A stretch of DNA of 64,000 nucleotides from Eublepharis macularius (GCF_028583425.1 NC_072797.1:25330001-25394000), one strand, 5' to 3'; positions 21,381 to 33,425 are shown, numbered from the stretch's first letter. Notes: a model not told the origin generated them from the sequence alone. A program made the numbers and translations.

Positions 21381-22290
21381 GTCAGGCTCTGCCCTAGGAG
21401 GAGTCAGCAGCACCTGGGGTGGGCTTGCCCTCCAGGGTTTCTCCTTCCTCGCAGTATCTTCCCAGTAGCTTCAGAAATGGGAAGGAGGCAGGTTTACAGC
21501 ACCCTCAGCCCTCTCTCCCTGGTGATGAACCCAGCTCCCTACAGTGTGGAATCTAGGGCAGATTCTCTCTTCTTCCCCAGCTGCCTGTGGATGTCTTCCT
21601 TTTAAGAGATTTTCCCTTGGGGTAGCTCCACCCTCCCCTCAGGCAGTGACATATCCACATGAGGTTCTCCTCTCCCAGGTGACCGACCCCCCTCTTGCCC
21701 CAATCCCCTCAACCTTGTACCCCTCCTTGGCTTCTTCCCATTCTGACCTATCAAAGCCCATCCATAAGATGGGGCTGGCTGGCTGCCTCCTGGCCCTGTG
21801 GCCCAGCATGACCCTTGGCCATGGAGAGACACCCTGCTCCATCCTCCTGGGTCATGGCGTGGTTGTCTTCTCTGGCCACCCACTGGGTCAGCCCACATCT
21901 GCCTCTCCATGCTGGGAACCAGCGCTCCAAAGGGTCAGTCGAGCCGCAGTTGCTCCTGCCAGGCCTAGCAGAGCTGCACCAGCTGCCACTGCCACATGCT
22001 CATCTTCCACTTGACTGTCCATGCCAGCAGGCTCCCCCCGCCCCGAGGTCAGGGCCATCCAGGTAAGTGAGGCTGCAGAGCCGCCCACTGCTGTCCTTGA
22101 CTGCCCATTCCTTGCAGGGTCCTTGTTGTCAGGCGTTTCTTCTCCTGGTGTCGCTGCTGCCCATCCTGCAACTGGGGAAGCCCCTTGGGTCTCAGAGGAG
22201 GCTGCTCCCACCATCCGTCCTCCTGCATGAGCCAACATAGGGGCTGAGGCAGGGGGGAGGTAAGACCAGGGCCAGAGAGTCCTCCAACCC
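21381..22290. other. GC-rich unassigned block
   Basis: Sharply more GC- and proline/alanine-codon-rich than its surroundings, with long open frames on both strands (for example 21544-22014 plus and 21888-22238 minus). The left edge reads tgtcaggctctgcc. It could be an old long-terminal-repeat-like element or an unrecognised repeat. No partner copy, domain or splice-flanked exon was identified. Confidence 0.3.
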
Positions 22291-22635
22291 TGGACACACG
22301 AGTATCTCTCTTTTTAGATATTAAACATTTAAACAGGAGCCGCTATTCACATATCATGAAAGGTTTCATTCTTTATTAAGAGTCCGATTGCTTCCATCAG
22401 AAAAAAACGGCTGATCCCTACCCCCCAGCCCTGCAATACACTGAATGCTAGCGTAGCATAGTCCCTACACAGAAACACAAACTTTATTCCTGTAAATTCT
22501 CCTGGCAAAGAGAGCACCATAAAATAGCAGCAGATTCTCTGTGCAAGTGACAGCATGGGAGTGCAGAGGGGGAACACATGAAATGAGGTACACGTGTGCA
22601 TCCTCGCATAACTTGTAATGTGTATTTCTGCTCCC

Positions 22636-22737
22636 AGTGAGGTACACTGATTAGAGTTTCAGAGAGGGTTCGGAGAGACCTAGGTTCGAATCTCCACTCT
22701 GCTATGGTATAAATGAAATAAAATAAATACTCATTCA
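22636..22737 (+). mobile_element. SINE family A, internally shortened
   Basis: tRNA-like head with B box ggttcgaatctcc near 22682-22694, directly followed by the tail tataaatgaaataaaataaa. The body is missing. Confidence 0.65.
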
Positions 22738-24166
22738 CACTGAAATACCCATTCACGCACCTACAGCCCAGATCTACTTTTGTTAATGCACAACATGGGT
22801 CAGGCACTATGTCCCTGCTGCTACATTAGATGATCCCTTTCTTCCTCTCTCAAAGAGTGATCAGCAATGCCAGATTTTGCAGTACTAAAAGCAAACAGCT
22901 GCAAAGAAAAACTTGCCCCATTTGTGTAGCAAAGAAAAACTTGGCTATTGTTCCTCTTTTGCAAAAGAGGAGATTTCGGCAGGGTCAGTTTAGTTCACTC
23001 CTGCAGGACAAAGCTGTCGAAGCCATAAAAAAACTCTGTCCTCCTTTACATCTGGTCTTCTGCTGTGGGGAAGAGCATCTGTATCCAATCCAGCGGTTGC
23101 TGTCTCCTCCCCACAACAATCGGCCTTGTTGTTCAGTTAGTCAGAGGTGTGTGAACCTCAGGGTGCTGGATATATCCACTCCCTCCCAAAGCTCATAGTT
23201 TTGTTCCTGCTAGGATGAAGATCCCAGAGCAGAACCTTGTTTTTGTTTCCAGATTATCCTCCCAGGATCACATCACCCAACTCTTACCTGAATTTGTCCA
23301 GAAGAGACTTTTCCATTGTATGCAAGAAATCAAAGGGAATGTTTGAGAAGGAATTTATCTGAAGATGACACAGAGGCTGTGGTCACCAAAGGGGTCAAGC
23401 CCATCTGTAGCTTGTATGGGCATTTCTGGTACTAAATTAAGCGTTGTCACGCACATTGCCAATGCAAGGTGAATTAGAATTCTCAGCACAGAGGTGCAAA
23501 GACAGAGCGTCACCCTTCTGTTTTCCTGTATGTTGCCTGTTCGAGGAAAATTATATTGTTCATCAAAATAGAAAATGGGTTTTTAAGGAAGTCCAGTGAA
23601 GTTAGTATATAGAAAATTCCGTTAAGAGATAAGAGCGGCCATCTACTTTGTTAGAATTGCTCCCCACTCCGAAGAAGAGGTGGTGAAGGTGTCAATATGA
23701 CAACTACATCAGAAACCAAGGTTCCAGTTGGTCAAGGAGCCAGTATAGACTTGACAACATCAACAAATGCCAAGACTTGGAGGCTTTTTAGACTGTTATC
23801 GGCCAGCGGCTGTATTTGTACCTGGTAAGAGAGGGAAGGGTCTTGATTGGGACGTCTCACTGTGCTTTGGAGGTGCTCCAAGCACCTCCGAGATCCTGTG
23901 TGAGGACAGGGACAGCCCCTATCCTCCTCTTCCCCAACTGGGAGCTAGGTAGGGGCTGGAGATTTGTCCCTGCAGTCTCACTGGGCCTTGGGGAGACACT
24001 ATGCAGTTGCAGGTCAGCATGATTGGACACCTGCTGGAAGCCTTGGCCTGGCAAAGACCACCCACTAACATTTGGCCCATCAGTGGCAAGAATTCTGGGC
24101 AGGAGAAGAAAAAAACCAGCACAATACAGCTATGTTTTACTGTGCCCTCTCATGGTCATAGATCCA
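22738..24166. other. No recognisable feature
   Basis: No exon or repeat recognised. Open frames at 22830-23198 and 23767-24054 lack domains. Confidence 0.45.
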
Positions 24167-24292
24167 GAGGAGTTAGCCGTGTTAGTCTGTAGTAGCAAAA
24201 TCGAAAAGAGTCCAGTAGCACCTTTAAGACTAACCAACTTTACTGTAGCATAAGCTTTCGAGAATCACAGTTCTCTTCGCCAGATGCATCAG
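24167..24292 (-). mobile_element. Penelope-like terminal repeat, family P2
   Basis: Minus-strand copy containing ggttagtcttaaaggtgcta and the stem-GAAA region with gagaactgtgattctcgaaa. The hammerhead-like core has drifted in this copy. It abuts the 3' half of a SINE on the right. Confidence 0.75.
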
Positions 24293-24425
24293 CCAGATGC
24301 GTCAGCCTACCTCACAGGGTTGTTGTGAGGATAAAATGGAGGAGAGGAGAATGATGTGAGCCATTTGCATCCCCATTGGGGAGAAAGGTGAGGTACAAAT
24401 AAAGTAAATAAACAAACAAACAAAT
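24293..24425 (+). mobile_element. SINE family A, 3' half
   Basis: Shared body (cctacctcacagggttgttg, then ggaggagaggagaatgatgt) and tail ggggagaaaggtgaggtaca, then an a/c-rich simple repeat. The head is absent, replaced by the P2 fragment. Confidence 0.8.
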
Positions 24426-24868
24426 ACTGGCAGCTGCAGCCACAACCACAATGGAGAGACCACACAAGCCCATCTAATGTGGAAACCCTCTCATTTCAGA
24501 AAGGACTGGAAAGCAAGTGAGGCCTTCTGATTTTTTTCTAAGGGTCAGTGAAAGTTTTGGGAGTGCCGTTCTCTTTACCAGACTCAGGATCATTCAATAT
24601 TTTATATTAATTTTTGTTTAGTTTTCATGTTTTTAAACCTCAGAAAACTCAGTTAACCATTCTGTTTGTTTTGCATGACTCACAGCAAGCCAGGGGACTT
24701 GCCTGCCATCAATGGGGATATAGGCACAGCTTACAACATGGAAAACTATTAGAGACCTAAAACACCCACGCAACAAATGACAGCTTTTGGTTAAATACCA
24801 GAAGTTCCGGCTGTGTTCAGGCTATGGGGGCCGTAAACATTGGGGAATGGAAGTCTCATCGCTGCTGA
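24426..24868. other. No recognisable feature
   Basis: Nothing recognised on either strand. Confidence 0.45.
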
Positions 24869-24873
24869 CTGAG

Positions 24874-25079
24874 AGCCAAGCTACAAGTGACGCCTGACAC
24901 AGGTTGGACACTTGTCAGCTTCCCTCAAGTTTTGATGGGAAATGTAGGCGTCCTGGACTGGTTTTACAGCTTGGCTCTCCATTACAGTTGCAAGACCAGG
25001 ATGCCTACATTTCCCCATCAAAACTTGAGGGAAGCTGACAAGTGTCCAACCTGTGCCAGGCGTCACTTGTAGCTTGGCC
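24874..25079. mobile_element. Foldback MITE, family F, longer form
   Basis: Ends agccaagctacaagtgacg and cgtcacttgtagcttggcc. The arms are about 85 bp each and share acacttgtcagcttccctca and ttttgatgggaaatgtaggc, around a short centre. A perfect 5-bp duplication ctgag flanks it (24869-24873 and 25080-25084). Confidence 0.85.
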
Positions 25080-25140
25080 CTGAGTGTTCCGGAAACATTC
25101 GACATTCTTATACAAATTCAAAGTGCATCAGGCAATGCAT

Positions 25141-25350
25141 AAAGGCATAGCGCAGAGGTAAGAGTATTGGGGTTAGGGTCTGGGAGACCCATGTTCAAAT
25201 CCCCACTTTGCCATGAAGCTTAGTGGCTGACCTTGGGTCAGTCACTCTCTCTCAGCCTTGCCTACCTCACAGGGTTGTTGTGGTAATGATAAAAAAGGAA
25301 GTCAGGAGATTTAAGTACATTACCCTGAGCCTAAATGGAGTAAGAGTGGG
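25141..25350 (+). mobile_element. SINE family A
   Basis: tRNA-like head (gcgcagaggtaagagtattg) with B box gttcaaatcccc near 25193-25204, followed by the body with cagtcactctctctcagcct and a decayed tail. Confidence 0.78.
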
Positions 25351-26160
25351 ACAAAAACTTATAATCATTGCCAAACTGTGTTTCTTTAACATATCCAAGC
25401 AAAGTTACCAGCAGAAAATGCCATCTACAATATGATCCTAAGAACATTTTCTGGGGAGTCAGCCCCAAGTATAGATCTCAGTAGAGGCTATTAGAATGAC
25501 ACTGCAAAGCACTTAATACCAAATTATAACAGCCAATTTAAACATGCCTGATGTTTAAAAAAAATTAGCACAACAAAATCCAGCAACTGAGTTTTCATCT
25601 ATCTGACCTGTGGCGAGTTCTTTAGATACTTTTCTTGTGAAACCAAGTCTGGTTGTGCAAGAAAGCGGTCTGCGTATCTCCCCTGCCCCCATTATTACCC
25701 ACCCTGATTAAACACAGAAGAACTGGAACTAGCGAAGTACATTCAATCGCTAGCTCAGAAGCACAAACAAGCAGGCAGGCCTAACTGTGCAGAGATCTGA
25801 TGCAGGCGATACAGGCTGGGGATTCCAAGAGAAGGTCCATTTTTACTCCCATTGGCTCCCCTCTTTCTGCCATGCCAGAAGAAGAAAAATAATGGGAGAG
25901 TGTTATGATCTTCACTTTCTTTAGGGTGGATTTTGCTTTAAATCTCCCCCTTACACCCTCTGGGTAGTTTGCTGCCACCAGGAATATTAAATTCCAATAT
26001 TTTTATTTAAGTTTTCCCTTTTGTAACGTGTTTGAGCGTCAGGCTCCTTCGTGGTTCTATGTGGCCCTGAGGATAGGAATGGGAGATAACTCTGGGATAT
26101 AACAAAACAAAGTTAATTTTTTTAAGAAGCGTATTGGTTACATAAAAGTCGTTCTTAGTT
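25351..26160. other. No recognisable feature
   Basis: 25430-25500 resembles the common squamate phrase 'gatcctaag...gtctcagtagag', but weakly. No exon recognised. Confidence 0.4.
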
Positions 26161-26164
26161 CTTC

Positions 26165-26640
26165 TAGTTGCCTCATCCAAACTCATTCACACAGATCTCT
26201 TGTAAGGCTTCACACACAGTTAGCCTCTTTCTCTAGGCTCGATATTTCTCTCACAGAGAACTCCTCAGGCAGCACACAGCTAGCCTGCTTTCTTCTCTCT
26301 CTCAATTCTTTCTCTCTCAGGTGCACACACAGTTTGCCTGCTTCAAACAGAGTGAATATATAGTCTCACAGACACACTCAGTTCAGGCTTCCACTCAGGT
26401 TGCCTTTCCCTCACAAATACATGAACACACTCAGGCTGCCCACAGCTCGCCTCTCTTGCCCTAACTGAATCTTTTTTCTCTCCCTCAATAACTGAAAACT
26501 GCCTTCACTCCGCCCACTCTCTGTCATCTACCAATCATATCACTCACTCATCTCTCTCTTTCACCCCCCCCACTCTTCTCCTATCTCACCAAACATTTAA
26601 AGACACATGCACCCATTTCTTGAAATCATTACAGAAAGAG
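26165..26640. repeat. Pyrimidine-rich degenerate tandem block
   Basis: Recurring phrases such as cacacagttagcctc, cacacagctagcctgctt and cacacacagtttgcctgctt, spaced about 50-60 bp, with ctctctct filler. Probably a decayed tandem array or the interior of an old retroelement; the unit is too drifted to define. Confidence 0.5.
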
Positions 26641-27032
26641 ATTCACTTTAACTTTTCTACAGCCAGTCCTGGGGGGTAGGGTGGGGGGGGGAGACAGAAA
26701 AACAACAGTCATACAAAATATTTAAGTCTTACCTTTCCACAAAAACATACCAGAAATAGCTGTCTCTAGAGGTCACAGTGGAGAAGAACTATTCTATGCA
26801 TGTTGACTCAAAAGATTTACATAGCAACCATTGGGGGGTGGGGGGTGGGGAAAGGTGTTTGATTGGGCCCCTTAAACCCCCTTCCTCATCTAACTTCCAA
26901 ACAGCACAAATAAAATTATTCCAACGTTGTTTCCATATTTAACAGCAAACTTAATTTTTCCTCCCTACTTCTACTCCAATAAAACTTAGTTACATTTCAA
27001 AGTTGTGTCTGCATTTAACTTTATGTATGTAC

Positions 27033-27700
27033 TAGCAACAAAGCCTGTTGTAGGAAAAAATACAATGGGCTCTAGAAAGGGGAGGATGGGAAGGCGGGTA
27101 TTGCCTCCTCCTCCATGACTGATCCCAGCTGGGTGAAGGCAGGGGGGGGGGAGGCATTGCTAACTGATCTGTGCCTGATCCCAGCCAGGTGAAGCGGGGG
27201 GTGGGCATTGCCACCTGCTGCTCGCCTGATCCTAGCTGGGTGAAGGTGGGGATGGGCATTGCCACCTGCTCTGCTCCTGATCCCAGCTAGGTGAAGGGGG
27301 GGAGTGAAGGCAGGGGGGCATTGCCACCTGATCTGCTCCTGACCCCAGCTGGGTGATGGCAGGAGGTGGGCATTGCCACCTGCTCCACTCCTGATCCCAG
27401 CTGGGTGAAGGCGGAGGCAAGCATTGCCACCTTCTCCACATCTGATCCCATCTGGGTGAAGGCAGGGGGGAGGCATTGCCACCTGTTCTGCTCCTTATCT
27501 CAGCTGGGTGAAGGCAGGGACAGGCATTGCCACCTGCTCCGCTCCTTATCCCAGCTGCGTGAAGGCAGGGGGCAGGTATTGCTGCATGCTCCGTGCCTGA
27601 TCCTGGCCTGGGCTTCCTGCCGCAGCACAGTCTCGGAGGGACAGGCTGCCTCTTCTAGGCTTCCCTCTACAGCAGCACCCTCTGGAAGGTTTTATATAGT
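27033..27700. repeat. GC-rich minisatellite, about 50-bp unit
   Basis: About nine to ten imperfect units with phrases gcattgccacctgctc, cctgatcccagctgggtgaa and ggcagggggg, between about 27095 and 27600. The leader (acaaagcctgttgtagg, ggctctagaaagggg) matches that at 8346, and the right end reads ttttatatagtaggatatg. Open frames in several registers come from the repeat. Confidence 0.8.
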
Positions 27701-28154
27701 AGGATATGAGTTTGCAACGGGCCTGGAGGTGGGAAAGAGGGGTGAGAGAGGAAACTGAGTGAATTTGGAAAGGCAACAGTGTTAACACACCCTTAAGGAA
27801 CTACAGTGGTAAAAACAGGGCATCTGATAAAAACTAATCTCAGCTGGAGTCACAAGCTACTTGATGACAATGAGAGAACATAATCTCCCTTTGCTGGAGG
27901 CATTCAAATAAATGCTAGGCACCTGGTCAGGGAGTGGTTAGGGACTTTTCTGTAGTAGGTTTTTGCTCCATTTTGGCTTCTTAGCTGCATCTCTTTTTCC
28001 TCTCCATTACACACAGTATCATTGCTCTCTTGGTTTTTGAGGTGGTCTGAAAAAAACACAGAAAAAAACTTGTGCAAACAGAAAAGGAGAGCAGCAAATG
28101 GTACTGTGTGTAAGAGGAGGAGGAAAACAGTGCCACTAAGCAGACAGCCTGGAG
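27701..28154. other. No recognisable feature
   Basis: Nothing recognised on either strand. Confidence 0.45.
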
Positions 28155-28410
28155 CAATAACAATAATAAAAACAACAACAGTGTTTACATATCCCTCTTC
28201 TAGACAGATTAGTGCCTACTCAGAGCGGTGAACAAGGGCAGGTTTATTATTATCCCTACAATACAGCTGGGCCGCAGCTCTGCTGGGGAGCTGGGGCTGA
28301 GAGGAACGGCTTAAGGCCACTTGCTGAGCTTATGGCAGTAGTGAGATTCGAACCCACAGATTGCTGATTTGCAGTCCAACCACTTAATCATTCTACTACA
28401 GGAGCTCTCA
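28155..28410 (-). mobile_element. SINE family C (CORE/MIR-like)
   Basis: Tail at left (aacaacaacagtgtttacat). The body contains cagctggggctgagag-type phrases. At the right is a tRNA-like head with B-box complement gagattcgaaccc near 28341-28353. Confidence 0.8.
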
Positions 28411-28659
28411 ACTCAGTGCAGAAAAGCCTGAGGTCTCTTGCCATAAAGGGTGGATTAGCATCAGAGTCCTCTGGATTGCTTGTGCCTTCTAGTTACAATT
28501 CATATCTTTGGGATGTTTCTTTGCTCCTGAAGTGAACAGCTTAAATCGTTTCTGGAACATTTGATACTTGGAGCAATTTTTAGAAAATTATTAAACTGAT
28601 GGCACACCTAAACCAAAAAAATGTATGCATATTTTCCCAATAACAGTGGACTGGCATAG

Positions 28660-28875
28660 GATAGCCCATATTTGTTTGTTTGCTTTCTTATTCGGTTGCA
28701 GTCCACCTTTCTTGCTGAGACTCAAGGGTAATTACAAACATTAAAAATAATGCAATAGAGATAAACAGTATAGGACGTATTGTAAACAATGCAACAACCA
28801 GAATACAAAAATTAGAAAACACTGAAGTACAAAAAAGATAACACATGCTTTAAACAGTGCGACTACAAACCCATT
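28660..28875 (-). mobile_element. LINE 3' end, L2-like
   Basis: The complement of the tail seen at 13936: gtccacctttcttgctgaga, then ctcaagggtaatta. AT-rich untranslated sequence of the same type follows to the right. Confidence 0.6.
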
Positions 28876-30000
28876 TTCTTTAGGACAGCACTCTTATCTC
28901 ATGGCCAGTTCCATTTTCAACAAACCTATTCCCTTTATTAAAATACCCTCCTGACAATACCCCAGTGTTTCACTTTGCCCAGACAGTTGGGACTCCTGGG
29001 TGGGACCAGGCTTTCTAGCCATTGGAGAGGATTCTAGAATTGCTCAGCCCCCATCAGTGATAGTACAGACAGCAATAGAGAATCCCAGCGCATCCTACTA
29101 CTTGTCTAGACCGGAAATTAGCACGGGAGGCTAATGCTATACAGGTCCTTCCTGCTTCAAGGGGCACAGAGTGGTGGATGCATTCTACACGGCATCTTAA
29201 TTTTTCATGGCACACTTCAGTCCTTCTTCTGGCAAACTAGTGTGCTTAAGCATATAGAATGGGGAAATCACTAGTTTCAACATCGCGCATAGTTCTCTGT
29301 GGGCTGCTGGTGTTTTGCTTAGACTGAGGGCAGCGAGCCGATTTATCAAGACTTCATTCTGAGAAATGAGAGCTTGCAAGCATTTTTCCCTTAGGAAAAT
29401 ATATAGCCATACATTTGAATAGCGTGATTTGTGAACTGCTACAGAAGTACAATGCCTAATTTAAATGATGAGATATTAGTCACCTCGGTCAGACAGAGAG
29501 ATGTGGAGATAATGCAGTTTTAGTAGACGTGTGCTATTTACTAGAGAACATGTTTTTATAATGCTCTTTTTAAATGTGGCAAGTTGCCTTGATATGTACG
29601 GAAAGCCATCAATGGCCTTCAAGTAGGGTACAAAAATTTGCATGGGATTGCAGTGCTTATGGAAAGAGGAGTTAATCACAATTCCACATGCACCAATTAA
29701 TGGAAAATAAAGTCACTTACCTAAGGAGGACAGGCTTGATACCATTATAGCCATGTGGGGCAATTAATGCTCTGCTCATTTAGGTCAAATTCACACAGGC
29801 CATTCTTCACACCCACACAGTTTCACTAACTGAAACCATCCCCAACATGCTATTATTAACCATTTAAGGGGGAAGGATGCGTGCCTCTGCTTTTTGCAGT
29901 TCTTTTTTTTTTTAAAGAACTATACCAGCCTACGAAATGGCAGGGATTAAAGGGTTAACTCCTCCTCCATCCTCTCCAGCACAGACCCGATCTCATTTAG
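28876..30000. other. No recognisable feature
   Basis: Unique-looking sequence. Open frames at 29197-29679 lack domains. It includes a poly-T/A run near 29905. Confidence 0.45.
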
Positions 30001-30004
30001 CTCC

Positions 30005-30195
30005 AGAATTGCCAGACATCTGGCCGCAAACTCTCAGGAGCCTTTGGAGGGGAGGGGACCTGAGGAGGGGGAAGTTCTGGGTGCTGTGATGTCACTTCCG
30101 GGTGATCAGCCATCAAACATACCTGCAAGGTTCGAGGAATTGGGTGAAGGCCGTAGAGATCAGGAAAATTCCTAGAGTAATGGGGGAGGCGCATT
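30005..30195. repeat. Possible decayed hAT-type element
   Basis: Starts with agaattgccagacatctgg and contains gatgtcacttccgggtgat, phrases similar to hAT-type families in this window (compare gacgtcacttccggg near 12312). Termini and duplication were not identified. Confidence 0.3.
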
Positions 30196-30696
30196 ACATC
30201 ACTTCTTGATGATCACCTGGAAATGATATTACAGCATCTGTGACATCATCATCATAATCACATCACCGTTCTCTCTCTCCTGCTGCTCACTTGAGCAAGC
30301 TCAGGAAAATGAGGGCAGAGGCTAGATCTTGCCAGCTGCAAACAGGCCCCCAGCAGCCATCACTGCTCTTTAGAAGACGCTGGGATAGTGCTCATGGATC
30401 TATTGCCCAGCTCTGTTTCGGCTCAAATGTTTCTATAGTTATGAGGTTACAGTAAAAGCTCTTAAAATACTGCCATGAATTCTCCAAAAGAGAACCTCCA
30501 CGTTCAGAGGCAGACGACTTCTGAACATCAGTATGAGGAGACACCATCAGAGGAAGGTTTTGGCCTTTCTGCTAGTCCTTTTAGGACAGCTGCTCAGCCA
30601 CAGTACGAGATGGGATGCTGGAATAGATGGACCTTGGGTCCAATCCAGCGCTGCTCTTCTTGTACTCTTAACATCTCTTGCATTTTCATCCCTCTG

Positions 30697-30928
30697 GGCC
30701 AAACTACAAGTGACAAATGACACAGGTTGGACACTTGTCAGCTTCCCTCAAGTTTTGATGGGAAATGTAGGCAGCTTGGCGGAATGTTGGACAAGTGACA
30801 GTTGAAAAGTCCATTGGACGGCAGTCGGAGAGCCAAGCTGCAAGACCAGGATGCCTACATTTCCCATCAAAACTTGAGGGAAGCTGACAAGTGTCCAACC
30901 TGAGTCATTTGTCACTTGTAGCTTGGCC
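30697..30928. mobile_element. Foldback MITE, family F, longer form
   Basis: Ends ggccaaactacaagtgac and gtcacttgtagcttggcc, with inverted arms carrying acacttgtcagcttccctca and ttttgatgggaaatgtaggc. A perfect 5-bp duplication ctctg flanks it (30692-30696 and 30929-30933). Close relative of the copy at 24874. Confidence 0.87.
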
Positions 30929-30964
30929 CTCTGTTTCTCCAAGGAACTCCTGGTTTTTGCTTCC

Positions 30965-31105
30965 CTATGTCATCCTCACAGCGACCCGCTAAGGTATGAT
31001 GGGCTGAAAATGACTGGCCCAAGATCAGCCAGGGAGCTTTATGGCAGCAAAACTGGATCTCCTGCTTAGCCTGGTGCTCTAACCATTACACATCCACTCC
31101 CAGGT
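30965..31105 (-). mobile_element. SINE family A-like body, minus strand
   Basis: Contains catcctcacagcgacccg, gactggcccaagatcagcca and, at the right, ctctaaccattacacatcca, corresponding to the reversed body and head of family A. Degraded. Confidence 0.65.
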
Positions 31106-31780
31106 GATGATGTCATGCAGTTCTCTTGCTCATGACAGGTCATGTTCCTCATTCAAAGAGATGTCTCAAGCCCTTTGCCAGGCGAACACACCTTTCTTAA
31201 GTTCTGCCGCACATTTACATAATAAAGTATTCTTATGTTTCCCCACCAAATAAAGGCAATTATTGAGCGTGGTGGGATCACTGAGTGAATATGCCCTGTG
31301 GAGGGAAAACTATCCTGGTACTGCAACAGACACCACCAAAACTGCCTCGGAGTCTTCAGCGGGTTCCGTCGTCTGTTGGAATGCTGCCATTTCCTTTATA
31401 TTCATGATCGTTTTGATTCTTGGAAAACTGAGATCACTTTTTGGGGGTTGCTGGGCTCTTAGTAAACAATTGGCAACATCTGTTTCTACATGCCAATCTC
31501 TTCCTTTTATGGTACACAGATGTGGCACCCTGCAACTCCTCATCCGCTAATTGCCGTGAACGGCATCAGCTCTTGTACACAACTTCCCATGCGGGAAGAT
31601 GGCAGCCTTATGAGTAAGATGGGGCCTCTGCCAAAAGTTCAGTCCCAGTCAGTTGTTTTCACACAACCGACTGTCTCTGCTCTAGTTCAAAGAGTGCAGT
31701 GGCTGACCTATAAATCACCTGGAAGTCTCCACTTTGAATCTTGCCTCTTTTACAAACGCTCTCAGGTCTACTCAGAAACC
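31106..31780. other. No recognisable feature
   Basis: Open frames on both strands (31263-31550, 31490-31843) have no recognised domain and no supported splice context. Confidence 0.4.
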
Positions 31781-31784
31781 TACT

Positions 31785-31905
31785 CAAATCTATTAAATGG
31801 GGCTTACTCCAACAGAGACCAGGGTTGCAGAGGCAGGCAATGACAAATCCCACCGGGGTCGCCATAAACCACCTATGACTTGAAGGCACTTTCTACCACC
31901 ACTCC
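31785..31905 (+). mobile_element. 3' end of 5S-derived SINE, family D
   Basis: The order agaccagggttgcagaggca, ggcaatgacaaatcc, ggggtcgccata, cttgaaggcactttctacca is that of the tail of the minus-strand copy at 34397. The preceding tctattaaatggggcttact belongs to another common repeat into which it inserted. Confidence 0.65.
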
Positions 31906-32115
31906 CAGGAAACTGTTGTTAGGACTGCACTACAAGCCCCTCCCGTGCAATATTATAATTTAACCTATCTTTCAGGGTTGTTGTAAATATTGTAAAAATA
32001 ATAGCTCCTAGATGTGATAAGCTCCTAGATGTGATAAGCATGTCCAGTTGCAGCAGCAAACTCTGCCCCCTATGCAGTAGCATACACACTTTTATGTACA
32101 TAGAGGAACCCTGAA

Positions 32116-32785
32116 AAAGCAGAGGAGTTAGCCGTGTTAGTCTGTAGTAGCAAAATCAAAAAGAGACCAATAGCACCTTTAAGACTAACCAACTTTATTG
32201 TAGCATAAGCTTTCAAGAATCACAGTTCTCTTCGTCAGATGCACGGAGGGCAAGAAGAAACTGGTCAGATATATAGGTGGAGAGGGGAGGGCGGAGTAGA
32301 TGCAAACAGTAGCTTCTGATATGGAGATCAGTTTGCTTCTGTTAAGGAAGTCGGTTACTTCTGATAATGAGATAGCCATTCATAGTCTCTATTCAATCCC
32401 AGCTTGACTGAGTCAAATTTACATATGAATTCCAATTCAGCAGCTTCCCGTTGGATTCTGTTTTTGAAAGGTTTCTGTTGAACTACAGTGACCTTTAAGT
32501 CCTTGATGGAATGTCCTGGTAGATTGAAGTGTTCTCCCACTGGTTTCTGGATGTTGCCATTTTTAATGTCAGATTTGTGTCCATTTATTCTTTTGCGCAG
32601 AGGTTGGCTGGTTTGTCCAATGTACAGAGCAGATGGACATTGTTGTCACATGAGGGCATATATCACATTGGAGGATGAGCAGTTGTAAGAGCCAGAGACA
32701 GTGTAGTTGATGCCATTGGGTCCTGTAATTGTATTTCCTGGGTTTCCAATCACATGGAGAGAACTCCACATGCATATATCTGTAC
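32116..32785 (-). mobile_element. Penelope-like retroelement fragment, family P2, with GIY-YIG region
   Basis: Read on the minus strand, about 32,780 to 32,350 encodes remnants of a GIY-YIG nuclease domain. The signature YIGQT lies near 32620, and GEHFNLPGHSI near 32510-32540. The 3' terminal repeat runs down to 32116 with gagttagccgtgttagtctg at its end. A hammerhead-like core CTGACGA with GAAA lies near 32210-32240. The copy is truncated and broken. Penelope-like elements are reverse transcriptases with this C-terminal nuclease; no reverse-transcriptase part is seen here. Confidence 0.82.
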
Positions 32786-33194
32786 CTACTTAGAATGCAA
32801 GAGTAGCTGAGCGGTCAGTCCGTTTTGTCTTGCATTATACTACAAACAGGTTCCTTGTACTGGAGGAAAGTTCCACTCTTAGTTGAGTAAAATAACAAGA
32901 GCCCCTGTCCAAGCAGAGTCCTTTAGGCCTCATAATCGGCCAATGGGAATTTTTGATAATCATTTTCAACTAGCTACAGAGTCCATTAAAAAAAAATCGG
33001 GCCCTAGATAACCCAGGAATGCGGCAGCAGTGTCTTCCTCTGGAGGGGCAGGTGGGCTCACCTGGACGTCCTGCAGCAGCAGCTCCCTCCGGAGGGGCAC
33101 ATTGGCCTGGATGTATTTTTTATCCTGGTGCCCCCACACAGGTGCACCAGGATAAAAGTGCATCATTGAGAACAGTTTCCATAAATCAAGCCTG
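32786..33194. other. No recognisable gene
   Basis: Contains a short hairpin, atcctggtgc with gcaccaggat, at about 33122-33154. No exon recognised. Confidence 0.45.
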
Positions 33195-33204
33195 AATTCT
33201 CCCT

Positions 33205-33425
33205 AGAAGCTCAAATGACAAAACTAAGGCTATCATACTTTGGTCACATCATGAGAAGAGAAGATTCTCTGGAAGACCTAAAATGAGATGACTTGACTCA
33301 ATAAAAGAAGCCACATCCTCCAATTTGCAGGATCTGAACAAGTCTGTTAATGATAGGACGTTTTGGAGGTCTTTTATTCATAGGGTCGCCATAGGTCGGA
33401 GGCAACTTGACAGCACATACACACA
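33205..33425 (+). mobile_element. LINE 3' end, BovB/RTE-type
   Basis: Contains a decayed C-terminal reading with YFGHIMRRE and IHRVAIGRRQLDST, ending gggtcgccataggtcggagg then caacttgacagcac and a (ca) tail. This is the usual end of RTE/BovB elements, abundant in squamates. Only the last 220 bp remain. Confidence 0.75.
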
